A DNA stretch of 64,000 bases from Prunella strophiata. Its lineage: Eukaryota > Chordata > Aves > Passeriformes > Prunellidae. The stretch lies in contig JAZBQD010000019.1 in NCBI GenBank assembly GCA_036583965.1, forward strand, positions 22,819,085-22,883,084, in the 5' to 3' direction. A model generated the notes under the pieces. It saw nothing but the letters and a program-made list of their open reading frames with translations. It searched no databases and had not been told where the DNA came from. A program made the position numbers and the translations under genes. Shown in pieces: positions 15,050 through 53,550 of this stretch. Position 1 is the stretch's first letter, and each line of letters begins with the position of its first letter.

Positions 15050-15640
15050 CTTGAGCATCCAGTTTAACACGAACCCAAGGAGCCGTCCTCTGCTTCTGGC
15101 TTGGCCCCAACAAGCAGCCCCGAGCCGCGGTGGGAGGGAGCCGGCAGCTCTCCCACCACCCAGCCCAGGCGGGGGGAGCGCGGGGTTCCCACCAGGCTCC
15201 TCCATTCCGTGGGAAGGCTGCAAGGCAGAGCGAGGAGGGGGAGTGGGCTGTGTCTTATCTCTCCTCTCCCTTTGTATGTACCTCCTGGTACGATTATTAA
15301 ACGCAAATTACAAAAGATGTGACCCAAACGATCTTTATTTCTTCTTTCACCGAGCGGTGCCTGCAGGGTCCTGATTCTGAATTCCGTTTCAATTACCGAT
15401 GCCATTTTAACACAAAGCAGCTTCTGTCTGCAATTACCGGCACTGACGGCGGCGCAGAGGCAGCTCCGGTGGCAGAACACAAAGCCTGGCATCTTCCGCT
15501 GTTTAGAAACTTTCATTTGCCATGATTAAAGGCAGCAGACGCGAGAGCTGTCCGCCTGCAGACGCGCACTGCGCGGCACGCTCCTTCCCGGCGCATTCCC
15601 TGAGAAACCAGCCCTCAGCACTCACCTCCACGAATCACTC
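15050..15640. promoter_or_regulatory. CpG-retaining putative enhancer or orphan CpG cluster
   Basis: The left part (about 15110-15240) is GC- and CpG-rich. The right part (15280-15620) is balanced in composition but unusually full of CpG (acgattattaaacgc, accgagcggtgc, acggcggcgcagagg, gacgcgcactgcgcggcacg). Homeodomain-type CAATTACCG occurs twice, at 15390-15398 and 15431-15439, exactly 41 bases apart. Such CpG retention outside a gene suggests constraint or lack of germline methylation. No splice-bounded coding segment was seen. Confidence 0.45.
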
Positions 15641-17535
15641 AGGAGAACTTGAACTGGTGTTCCAGCCCATACTATGTAGACAAACTGACAGAGTTCACCC
15701 ATCACGCTTTAGCTCAGCAAGGAAACTCTCTGCTTTTACTGCTAGTGCTTTTACTCCTGGTAACACTGAGCAGCCTGAGCTGCAGAGTAGAGACACCGGT
15801 ACAGGCTGAGGCACAGGGCAATACAAAGATGAGTATTTTCCTTTTACACTGATGAGCTAAAGCACTAGTAAAAAGATTACAAACTACACTCCTCACTCAC
15901 AGCTGAAATGCAGCCTCCTGCAAGTTACAAGGCTAGATGTTCTACATATATTACTGCCACAAATTAACTCAGGGAGATGTGGTAAGGAATCCCAGAGCCA
16001 AATGAAACCGGTAACAGGAAACACGCACATCTGCTAGAGTTGGTAACTATCTAAGACAAGGGGGGTTGGCCCCTGAAATCCATTGGGCATGGACCTCACT
16101 TTGCATCTTGTTAAACAAACTCAGCACCACCTGTACAGCATCTTCTGATTCTGAAACAAAATTCACAGCAACTGCAGTTTGACAGCTGAAGTCAGACACA
16201 ATGGAATTCAAAGAGTACATTTCTGTGCAGTAGCTGCACATCGCTCCCTGGATCTTAAATCCCCTGCTCTGCCTCAAGCTGGGCACTGCCTGCATGCTGA
16301 CCCACAGACAGCCACAGACCCCCCAGATCACCTGGGCCACGGAGAGGCAAGCAGCACCACCTCTCCTTTGCCATATCATGCAGGTTAATTTTTGCTGCTT
16401 GCTTCAGTATATGCAGCTGTGCCTCTTTGTCCTTCAGCCTTCACAAGCTCACCTGGCCTGTGTATGAGGGTCAAGCTTATCTCCTAGAGCCTTTCCTTTT
16501 TTTCTGTCCAGCCTCTCCCAAGGACATCTGCTTAGTGTCCCCTTGCTCCCTTTCTCCACACCATCCATAATGTACCAAGCATATGGGGCTTTCAGAGACA
16601 CAGGAAGAACCAATTGCAGGTGCTGATGACTTGTGAGGGGTGCTGTTCACATTTCTTTTGTTACCCTTTGTTTGCCCTTGCCTGTTCCTTGACAGGGGGT
16701 CTCTTTTTCTCAGGTGGTGGTTTACTTCTCTCTCCTGTAAGTTTGTTTGAACGAGTGCACAGCTCCAAGCCCTGTGAGCACTGCAGCAACACAATGTGCA
16801 AGGTGAGTGCACAGCCAGGGCAATGCTGTTTCCCAGGGAAGGCCAGGCCATGGATCAGCAGTAGGGAGTGTCTGAGGTGCTCAAGCTGGGTTGGTGCAGA
16901 CACAGGAAACACCAGCCATGAAGGCCCTGCTCTCAGAGGTGACATGGTGCTCAGCCAGAGCTGCCAGCCCAGGAACAGAGATCCTCAGGAATCATCCTTC
17001 CCTTTAAAACCCTTCCAAAGCTTGTATAGATGGAACAAATCTTGAAACTCTTGGCCACAAAATATGACTTAAATAGGTGGTGTGTAGGTCAGGCAGGTCA
17101 TTCACACCCCTTAGTGGCACAATCCCCCATTTTCCAACAAGTCCGTGGAGCCCCTTGGGCTGCATGGCCCCATGGGGAGTGAATAAAAGACACTAAATCC
17201 CACAACCCCAAAAGACAGTGCTGGAAAAGTCTCTGCCACAGTGGTGGCAGTGTCCAATTCCCACTGGACCTCCTGATCTCACACTGTAGGGACAGCCCAT
17301 TTTGCAAGGGCCCAGCCAAGCTGCTGTCCCCAGAAGGCGGCAGAGGGTGAAGAGAGGGCAATTTACAGCCCTGGTTATTGAGTGGTGTGTGAGTCGTTTG
17401 TCACGCTGAGCCCTGGCACCTTGTTCTACCTGTGTTGTGTGTGTTTTATTGGTGTTGAGCAGAGGGAGGCTGGAGCACAGGGAAGTCTGGGAGGAAAGGC
17501 ACTCAAGTGAAAAATGAACTGAGCCAAACAGGATT

Positions 17536-17551
17536 GAGAGAGAGAGAGAGA
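17536..17551 (+). repeat. (GA)n microsatellite
   Basis: About seven to eight GA units, short and simple. Confidence 0.8.
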
Positions 17552-17833
17552 AATGCAGGGGAAGGGGGTGAAAGGGGCCATATTATAAAACACAAGACAA
17601 ATGTGCCCACTGGCAGCAGGGTTAGGGAGAGAGGGAGAGGGAAGAAATGAGGGCAGGAAAAAGAGAGAATAAAGACACTGCCTTGTAGCCAGCACTGTCC
17701 TAGTGGGATCAGGGATGCATGTGTCGTCAGAAAAATAATTCTCAGTTTAACAAAGCAAGAAGAGGGGGCGGGAATGGAGGAAAGCTACAGATCCAAACTG
17801 AAAGTGCCCCAGGGTGTCCAATCTGCTGGGTTT

Positions 17834-17859
17834 AAAAAAAAAAAAATTAAAAAAAAAAA
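17834..17859 (+). repeat. Interrupted poly(A) run
   Basis: Two A tracts separated by TT in gene-free DNA. Confidence 0.85.
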
Positions 17860-17959
17860 TTGCCTCCTCCCCCTCCTTTCTCCACTGGGGAGCTGGCTCC
17901 TTCCCTGTTCCCCCAGCCACCTACCACCAAAAGGAATGGGACCGGAGAGAGAGCAGAAG

Positions 17960-18500
17960 GTCTGTTTAGAATTTCACATCCCTTCTATCCTGCTCCCTTA
18001 GTGCTAAACTTTCAAGACAAAAATCATAAAACGAGGTGCTTTGTTGGTGAGGCAGATTTAGAGATCTTCCTGTTAGGAACAAGAAAGGGAAGAGAGAGAC
18101 AGAGAGTGAGACAGAGCGATAGCTAGATGGAGGGCTGGCTTTGTGCTTGCAACAACCCACTAAAGGTGCATTTTTAATTAAATTTATACAAAATGTGTCA
18201 GTTTTATCTCTATGTTTCAAACCTGACTCTTTTCTATCAAAGTAAAGTATTGATCTTCACTGCCCCGAAGCTACCTGACTGAATTAAACAGAATAAATAG
18301 AAGAAGGACTGAAAGGGCTTAGAAACAACTGCAGAGAGGCGAATGTTTAATGGCTCCACAGTCATTTGCTGCAATTAAAAAACAAAACCGTTTAGAGGGG
18401 CTGTTAACACCTTGAAGTCTGAAAATCCTCACTTCAAAAAAGCCCCAAAACAGCTTCCAGGCAAAACATTTTAATTGCCATAAATACTTCCAACCCCAGC
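17960..18500. promoter_or_regulatory. Putative conserved non-coding element
   Basis: A long AT-rich block with many homeodomain and SOX/LEF-type words (TTTTTAATTAAATTTA, CTATCAAAGTAAAG, GCAATTAAAAAAC, TTTTAATTGCC) and isolated CpGs (aaacgagg, gcgaatg, accgttt). No coding exon or known repeat is evident. Confidence 0.3.
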
Positions 18501-19409
18501 CATCACTGGTGCATGTGCAAGTTATACTGATAGACAAACAGATCCCTGGGCCCAACAAGACAGAACCTGCTCAGCTGGTGAGATATAGGTATGCTCTATA
18601 TGGCACAGGGACACCTTCCACCCAAGGAAAGACCTGTATCCAGGAATGACACAGATGTAAGTCCACTTTATGAAAACAAAAAACCTGTTTATCTGACAAG
18701 TTAAGGATGGATGTTTTAGACCCACACAACTATTCCAGGTACATTTGAGTAATGTGACATTGCCTTTACTGAACAAATATTCTCCAAACTCCATACTCAA
18801 TTGCACATCATGCATAGATATCTCACAGAGCTCTCTCTTTTCCTGTTTTATGTCACAAGAAGCTGTCACAGACAGTGCCACAACCAGTCTCACTTGATTA
18901 TCAGAGCCTTGACTTACCAAAGCCTTACTGAATGGCCTATGCATCTCTCAGCATGGAGATTTTCCATTCCTACTGTATGGTCATCTTCTGCTGAACTCAC
19001 CAGAAGAACTCTCCCTGTAGAGAGAGACATCAGCAGGCTAAAGAGCCCTAGTGGCTTCAGACTTCCAGAGTGTGCACTGGAAAATAGCTGGGCTCATTCA
19101 CAACTCATCCCTTTCCCTGGCTATTTCTGGGATAAGCAGAGTAGCCTTATGGTAGAAAGCAGTCTTTGCAGGACATGCTTACAGTTTCCTATCTTAGTGG
19201 ACATACCACCAGGTGGGCAGTGTGCTGGTGCTGTTCCTGGGGAAGATGTTTTGTACAGAGACTATAAAGATTTACTTTGTGTTTATGAACATCTGGAAGG
19301 AGATCCGTAGCCTAAAACCAGCTCTTGGCTGAAAATCAAAATAAACAAATATATTGGCCTTGTGCATAATTTCAAAGTAATGTGGCTGTGGAACTGGATG
19401 GATGCTCAG

Positions 19410-19516
19410 AGGTGCTGGATTCAGTTCCTAGCTGTGTCACAGTCTCATTGTGGGACCTGGAGAACTTGAATTATCAGCCTAGAATTCTGGTCCCTCTGTA
19501 TGAAATGAAGAGCAAT
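19410..19516 (+). repeat. Ancient MIR/CORE-SINE-like remnant
   Basis: The order of words (TCCTAGCTGTGTCACAG, CATTGTGGGACCTGG, CTCTGTATGAAATG) follows the familiar MIR-type sequence (tgccacagactcactgtgtgacctt ... tctgtaaaatggg). It is heavily diverged and identified by eye. Confidence 0.5.
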
Positions 19517-20639
19517 CCCCTATGCACAGGGACACACAGGATCTTAAGTCTTGGGGACTATGGGTTTGAAAGCCATGGAAGTGAGTATCTCTGTGGGGCA
19601 GAGAGCAATACAGAGGCCAATACTAGAGAGGCTTTAAAGGAACTAGCTCAGGTCCTAAAGAAGAGGACTTACAGCATGCAGCAGGGCAAGTCCAGGCTGT
19701 TTCTTGGATGGGTTAGATGGGGTTTGCTATCTGGACTAGCTGTGTGTGAGCTCAGGTACAGCTACCATGGCCTGAACTATTATTGCCCACTTTATTAGTG
19801 AGGTTGATTCACCAAGCCTACAGTCATCTGCACATACAACCTCACAGGCCACAGGGAGCCACAAGCTTAGCTCCAGTTTGACTTTGGAATTCTAGGCATT
19901 CAAAAGGCTTGCTTGAATTGGATCAAATTATTTGGCAATTTCCCAAGGCATTTTCCTGGCTTTGTGAGTAGTTCTGCTGATCAGGATAATGATCAGAGCA
20001 AGACTTCAGTCTATCACATGGACAGCAAGTCCATCTCTTTTGGCTGATTCACAATGTTCCACAACACCAAATACAATGTCCCTCATCATTTCAGGGCCAA
20101 AAACCACCCTGAGAATTTTCCTTACTTGGGTCCAAAAAACAAGTGATTTTTGCTGAAGGAGCAGGGTCAGATAATAAAAGCTGATCAATTAACAGTATAT
20201 CACTTTAAGGCAAGTGAATCCTCCATGTTCTCATCTTCCAAACATTTTGTTCAATATTAAGTAATGATGAAGAGATTTTCTGTAAGCAGCAGGACATTTC
20301 ACACAGATGCAACAGCAAAAATGTCACCATACACAATTCTTGCCTGTGATTTCTAGGAAATCACATATTTTCAAAGGATCTGTGAAGCCACATACATGGG
20401 TTTGTACTGGGGCAGCTCCATCACCAACATCTGAACTGCAGGTTAATGTTCATCCCAGTCAGCTGCAATACTCACAGGCAACAGAAGCACAGGGACAGAA
20501 GCCAGCATGGCTCTGCTTGACAGGATTTCAAAGTTACACTCTCACTTGAGCATCAGGAAGTTCTGCCCTATACCCTTCCTGGGCCCACAGCCTCTCAGGT
20601 GAAACAGCCCTACAAATCTGAGCCAGCTGCCATATTCTG

Positions 20640-20960
20640 TGGCAGAGGGTACATACGCATTCAGTCAGCCTGCAACGTGAGCAGCTGAAATGAAGCGTTT
20701 GAGAGCCAAAGAACTGGCCTGCTTAGCACTGAGGTTGAACACTCCTGCTGCTTATGGCCAGGCTCCTGCTGCTGCACTTCAGAGCCTTTTGCTTTGTTAC
20801 GGACCCCTGATTAACACTTTCTAAGCACTTCAGCCCACACTCCAGTCACTTTGCAGATTGCAATGAATGCAGATTTGAGTTTATGGGTTCATAAAAGTGT
20901 GAATTAGCACAACAATTTTCTCCCAGCCTATTTGCACAGCCCTTCCTTGTGTGACCTGTC
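20640..20960. promoter_or_regulatory. Putative conserved non-coding element
   Basis: The block holds preserved CpGs (atacgcatt, caacgtgag, gaagcgttt, ttacggacc) and homeodomain-type words (CTGATTAACA, GTGAATTAGCAC) without a coding frame or repeat. Inference only. Confidence 0.28.
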
Positions 20961-21569
20961 CCTACAGACATCACAAATATTTCAACTCAAGCAAACTGCC
21001 CAGTGAGGCATTTTTAAGTGACTAGAATGAGATCAGTGGCCCCAGGAAGCAATGCCTGTGGGAGCACAAAGCAGGAGCATCACTGTGAAGACCAGCACTT
21101 GCATCTTCTGGCAGCACTATAAAGCACTGAGAAACAAATTCCTCTAGCCCCTGTAGGAACTGCAGTGATCCCAGCAGCCCTGGCCACTCATACAGGCCAC
21201 TCACACCTGCTCTGAGCCTGGCATTGCTATTGCTACCCATGCTAAAGAGAGAGAGGTGAACAGACCTCCCTTGTTTGTGTTGTACTGGTGCAGTGTAGTC
21301 ACACAGCCCTGCATCAATACATTGGATAAGACACAGAGATCCCAAAATAAGTACCTCACAATGACCCAGTGCTGTGTTTCTTCTTACAAAACATGTGCCT
21401 CAACCTCTTCCAGCCTCTACTCTGACATGCCATATCTTTGGGCTGTGGAAAACACTGTCACCCAGTAATCTGCCCCTTTTCCTGCTCCCTCCGTATCACT
21501 GGTGTGATCAGTCCTATCTCTGCATGGAGGAGGGGCTGGCTCACCAAATTTCTTTAATTAAAAGAAAAA

Positions 21570-21750
21570 GGATCAGGTTTATTTCAGATAAGCAGGCAGG
21601 ATTAAAATAGACAGAAAGAATAGACAAGGGGCAGCTGTCAGCACTCCAGCTGATCCAGTGTGATTATTAATAACGATAAGCAGGAGAAGAGGGCTAATAA
21701 AAGGATAATGAAGTGGTCCTGAAAGTGACAGGAGATAGAGCCTGATAAGA
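21570..21750 (+). promoter_or_regulatory. Cluster of three GATA sites
   Basis: AGATAAGC at 21586-21593, CGATAAGC at 21674-21681 and TGATAAG at 21743-21749 lie in the same orientation within 165 bases, with ATTATTAATAACG between them. The arrangement resembles a GATA-factor enhancer; function is inferred. Confidence 0.3.
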
Positions 21751-22719
21751 GGGCCCATGGCATGGAGCTGTTGTGGCCCCAGTGAGGTCTATGCAGAGCA
21801 GCCTGCTGGGGCAGATGCAAGTAACAGGGCACTAGAAGGAAATGTTTCATCTCCCCAGGGATCATGGCAGAGAGATTAGTGGGTTCAGGACATCCATGTC
21901 ACACAGCATTCATGACCAAATCAATCAGGGTCCTTCCTAGGTTGTGACTGCCAGGAGTGCAGGTCACACCCCTGGATAAAGCACGGCCCTGAGAGGACTG
22001 GTCTCACCAGGGCACCCAGCTGTGGATCCCCTGTGCTGCCCTGCCTTGGCCCTCACTCAGCACAGCACCATCCCTGCACAGCCCAGGACTGGGGCAACAC
22101 ATTTCAAAAGGGAGCACAAGTGGAGAAGCTGCAAGGAACAGTTGCTGGAAGAGCACGAGGGCAGCATGGGGCATCTCTGCCCTGCCTGGGGTTCACCAGG
22201 CTCCAGTTTCTCCTGGCTCTGTCAGCTCTCCAGGCCATGAAAGTGTCCCATATCTCAGGAAGCTGTCCTACAAGGTGGAAGGATGTGGCTGCAGAAAGAG
22301 CAGCCTGGAGGGTTGGCTCTGGATGCCCTTTGCACAAGCAAAGATTACCACAGCACTCTGTACTAGTGGTCTGGGTCAGTCAAGGGGAAATAAGGTGTGA
22401 AAAGTTATTTCCCAGAAGCCATTAAACAGAGAATGAAATCCTATCTAACACCAAATATGTCTGTTCTCTCTCTCAAGGAGAGGATCAAATCACCTGTAAA
22501 GATATGGTGAGAAAGAAGGAAGAGGAAAATTCATAGCAAGACAGAAAAGTCAGATGGCTGGAGAAGGGAGGTCTTGGTCAGGGAATGCTGTGGGAGGAAT
22601 TTAGGCTGTTTGGAGACAAACTGGATTAGCTTTCATTCAAACTGGTCTCTTTTATATCCAAACATCCCCTTCTCCCTCCCCAAGCCCAGAGCATCTCTCC
22701 TTCAGAGGCAGAAATCCTG

Positions 22720-22940
22720 TGGCCCGGGCTGTGACAGTGACAGGCCAGCCGGCGGGCTGGCAGCTGGGTGTGCTCCCCTGGGCAGCCACGCCCAGCCCCC
22801 GGCAGCAGCCATGCCCAGGGCCCGGCAGAGGAGCTGGGAATACAGGCTCTGGCTCGCACTGCCTGGCGCTCGGCTCCCGCCCCTCCGGGTCACCGCGGCA
22901 GATGCTGGGAGCATATGCCATGAATTAATTCCACTTTCCC
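22720..22940. promoter_or_regulatory. Small GC/CpG-rich patch with inverted repeat
   Basis: A CpG-rich patch in gene-free DNA. It carries a perfect inverted repeat with 7-bp arms, GCCAGCC at 22744-22750 and GGCTGGC at 22755-22761, and ends near an AT-rich TGAATTAATTCC. No coding exon is supported. Confidence 0.3.
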
Positions 22941-23629
22941 TGAGATGCTTTGGAGAGAGGAACGGCAGTGCCTTTCCAACTTATTAACATAGGAGCTCCC
23001 CCCAACCTCCACTCACTTTATCACACTTAATAAAACAGCCTGCCTGAGTCCCTCTAAGAGGTTTTTTTTAATGGAAAGTTGCTGGGTCTGGCATTTTTTC
23101 AGCTTTTATTTCCTCCATTTTTTCCAGTGTTTCCTAGGCTGTCTCAGCCCCAATATTCCCCCATCACTGACAAACTGCACTCTAGCAAGGCATCTCCACC
23201 AAGAAAGCCTATAAATATCATATGTATTATTACAAGCAAACCCAGAGATTTCTAAAACCAATAGAACTCAGATTTAATTTTTCCTTCATGTACTTCTTTT
23301 ACTTTATCTGTGATGAGGCTCACCATTTGCCCAGTATTGCTCTGTTGAGCTCTGAGTCTGCCAGAAGTTATCTGCAGGTAGGTATTTACACCTATCCAGA
23401 ATCCCAACAAGTCCCTGGGCAGACGCCTCATGCCAGCTCACTGAGCTAAACATGCTGTTGAGACACACACCTTGACAGGTTTGCAGCTCTTCCTCAGCAA
23501 TGTAAGTACAGAGCAGAACAAAGACTAAGCAAGACTGCTCTACATTGAATTGCCATGTTTGAATTGAAGACGGAAAACGCTTGCCAGGTATATGAAAGCC
23601 ATGTTTGAACCGGGAACTTGAGGTTCTTA

Positions 23630-23716
23630 ATTTCTAACCCTGATTCTGCCAAAGATACACACTGTGTGGCCCTAAAAACACCACTGTACCTTGCATTATC
23701 TCTCTGCAATACAGGG
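23630..23716 (+). repeat. Ancient MIR/CORE-SINE-like remnant
   Basis: CTAACCCTGATTCTGCCA, ACACACTGTGTGGCCCT and CTCTGCAATACAGGG line up with the MIR core and 3' words. Diverged; judged by eye. Confidence 0.45.
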
Positions 23717-25967
23717 TCTGTGGAGACCAGCAAGGGAATACTACTGTATGTCTTGGCCAGGCACAGCCCAGAGGGCTGATCTGAGTTTCTAGGAACTGGA
23801 AGCGCTGTTTTGAACACTGCTCCCTCTTCTAACCTCACCTGAGGCCCAACCAGAGTGACTGCTTCGCAGTCTACAAGGAAAAGTTACACCTACCATTTCC
23901 TCTCCTGCATGCTCTTTGCACAGGACTTGTCAGAAATGTGAGTTCCTGAGGCAGCTTTGTCACAGCCAATACACGCTGGTGCATGACAAGCCTGGGCATC
24001 AAAGAGCAGCTCACTGCTCCTCTTTAGTAAGGACAGTAACATGTGTGTGACCAGCACCTGAGAAAGAAGAAGCAACATGTCTTATTCATCTTCCCATCAC
24101 TGCAACCAAAACACAACTGTGGAAGGAAGGTGGGTGGAGAAGGGCCAGGAGCCTGACACCCACCTCCCTTCCTCCAGCTGTGCAAGGAATTGAAGAGACA
24201 TGGAAACAAGTCTCAGTCTATTAAGTTTATTGAAGGAAATTAAAGAGACAACTTGATCCCAGTGCACATAAATACTGAAGCAAGGAGAAAATGCCTGACA
24301 GCATGGCTGTGGAAAGGTAAAAGCAAGCCGGCTCAAGAAACAAAATATGAAACTCAAAAACTGAGTCTAGAAATAAAGCAGATTTTAAACCATAAGGGCA
24401 ATCATCTATTAAAAAGTAACCAGGAAAGAGTTTTAAATATATTGTCTGCCTTTCTAAAAGACAGGCAAAGCTCAGCCCCCTCTCACAGGACTCTGCCATG
24501 GCCTATATTATAGCAGGTCAGACTAAATAATCAATTCTTCTTGCCATAAAACAGATGAGGCTGGCATTTTTTTCAAGCCCTTCTCTCCCGCTCTACTCAG
24601 GTGTTTGCTGGGTTACCAAGGTCCCAGACTGGGCACAGGCCTGGCCCACACACACCTACTTCCCACCCCAGAGTATCCCTGCCCAGGGTCCCCAGCTGCC
24701 CAAAGCACCCATTTTTTTTCCCCTCTAAGACTAGCTTGTTGTCTGATTTACTAACCTATTTTAGTTTGCTGAATTTAATTTTTTTTTTTCCTGGGATGTA
24801 CAAAGCATTCTAAATTCTCTTTGGCCAGGAATCATAAGTGTCACAGAAAAGTAGATGCTACCTCAGCTGGGAAGTTTCTGCTCCTAGCAAAACAGGTTTT
24901 TCTGCTCAGAGAAAGACTTTCGTTTTATCTTCCATACAATGGACTCCCAAGCTAATGCCTCACTCAGTTTTCTAGTTATAGGAAAGATTGGTTGTAAAAA
25001 ACTTAGAGTTTCCTTAAGACAGATAAGCCTCCCATTACTTTTGTGGCCCCAGACTGGGGCCCAACTCCTTCTTTTTTGTGGGTAAAGTTATTTGGCATGT
25101 CAGCTCTCACCTGAAATTCTGCAGAGTAGTAAATTCACAGTGAGCCATTTGACCTGTCCTGCTGTCACAAAAGTGGGAATGCAGTGCTCTGTTAGACCAA
25201 CCAAACAAACAAAGAAAAGCAGCACAGCAAGCTTCCTCCCAGCACCTGCACTCACCAGAAGGATATAGCAAGATTCTCCAACAGGGCAAGGCTTTGAAGG
25301 ACGTTGTTTTGGAAGTAATGTTACTGTTTCCTGCAAATAATGACCACGATTCTACAGGGACAATGAAATGAGTTTTTCTTTAGATAGATGACAATAAGAG
25401 TGAGTTACTTGCTTCCAAGGAGACACCCACCAGGGAGTTACCTTGTTTGAGAGCATCAGGCTCCATTCTTTCACACACATGGAATAAACATTTTCCTTGC
25501 AAAGTACCTGTGCCTGAAGCGATCTCCATTCAGGCTGTGGTTTCATGTGATTGTAAAAGCTAAGTGAGGTTATGCCTGGTCAGAATTTAGCTGGGAAACT
25601 TCAAGGTATAAAGAGGGGCTGTAAGAAGTAGCAGTTTAATAGGTGATGCTGCTTCCTGAGTCAATACAGAGGTAATGTTCCAAGAGAGAGGTTAAACTAA
25701 CAAGGAAAGGCTGGAGGCTGCTGGATGAAGTGTAAATCAGATATCCTGACAACTTGAGGTGTCTGCTGTGAGGAAGATGATAACCTGGATGTCCTATGAA
25801 AACAAGTCATATCAGCCCAAGCTTCTCTGATAGCCATCAGTGCAAACCACACTCCATTGTATGATGGTCCACTCCAGAGAGGCTGCGTTTCCATAGAGAA
25901 AAGATCAACCATTGCAGTTATCTGTAGAGGTGCTATTGAGGTAGAATGACTCTTTATAAGTAAATAT

Positions 25968-25973
25968 TTTATT
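25968..25973 (-). terminator. Possible distal polyadenylation signal AATAAA
   Basis: A second AATAAA on the IFT43 strand, about 100 nt past the proximal one. It could give a slightly longer 3' UTR; no transcript data support it. Confidence 0.3.
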
Positions 25974-26044
25974 GTGTTTAGAATTCTTAATTTCTTTTGA
26001 GAACAAAAATTCTTATTAAAAAATAACCAAAACTTCTCCCAAGA

Positions 26045-26189
26045 CAATTTTTCTATGAAGCAAGGTCCTATTTATTTTCATGTCTGAAATAAATTTTCAA
26101 ATACAAACAAGTGAATAGAAAATTTAAGTGCTTAACTATTTACAGGAGATGGATGTATGAGACATCTGGTGTGTCAAAGACTCACCACC
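26045..26189 (-). other. IFT43: IFT43 3' UTR (short form)
   Basis: From the stop codon the minus strand runs about 115 bases to a canonical AATAAA, so cleavage would fall near 26045-26060. The exact cleavage point is inferred. A second AATAAA lies farther on. Confidence 0.55.
26071..26076 (-). terminator. Polyadenylation signal AATAAA, proximal
   Basis: The plus strand reads tttatt, giving AATAAA on the IFT43 sense strand about 115 nt after the stop codon. It is the first canonical signal seen past the stop. Confidence 0.55.

Positions 26190-53550
<27,361 letters not shown>

Larger units (their letters stand above)
1..26044. other. Gene-free region downstream of IFT43
   Basis: Six-frame reading shows only short frames, none bounded by good splice sites with a recognisable peptide. 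GPATCH2L is expected on this side from amniote gene order, but its large first coding exon is not visible, so it should lie beyond base 1. Blocks that look like regulatory DNA are listed separately (1480-1880, 11090-11200, 15050-15640, 17960-18500, 20640-20960, 21570-21750, 22720-22940). The rest, including 2200-11000, 12300-15000, 16000-17900, 18600-20600 and 23000-25900, holds nothing I can name except small repeats and MIR-like remnants. Confidence 0.6.

Noticed and set aside
19382..19798. 138-codon plus-strand frame
   Set aside because: It overlaps a MIR-like remnant and has no recognisable protein features.
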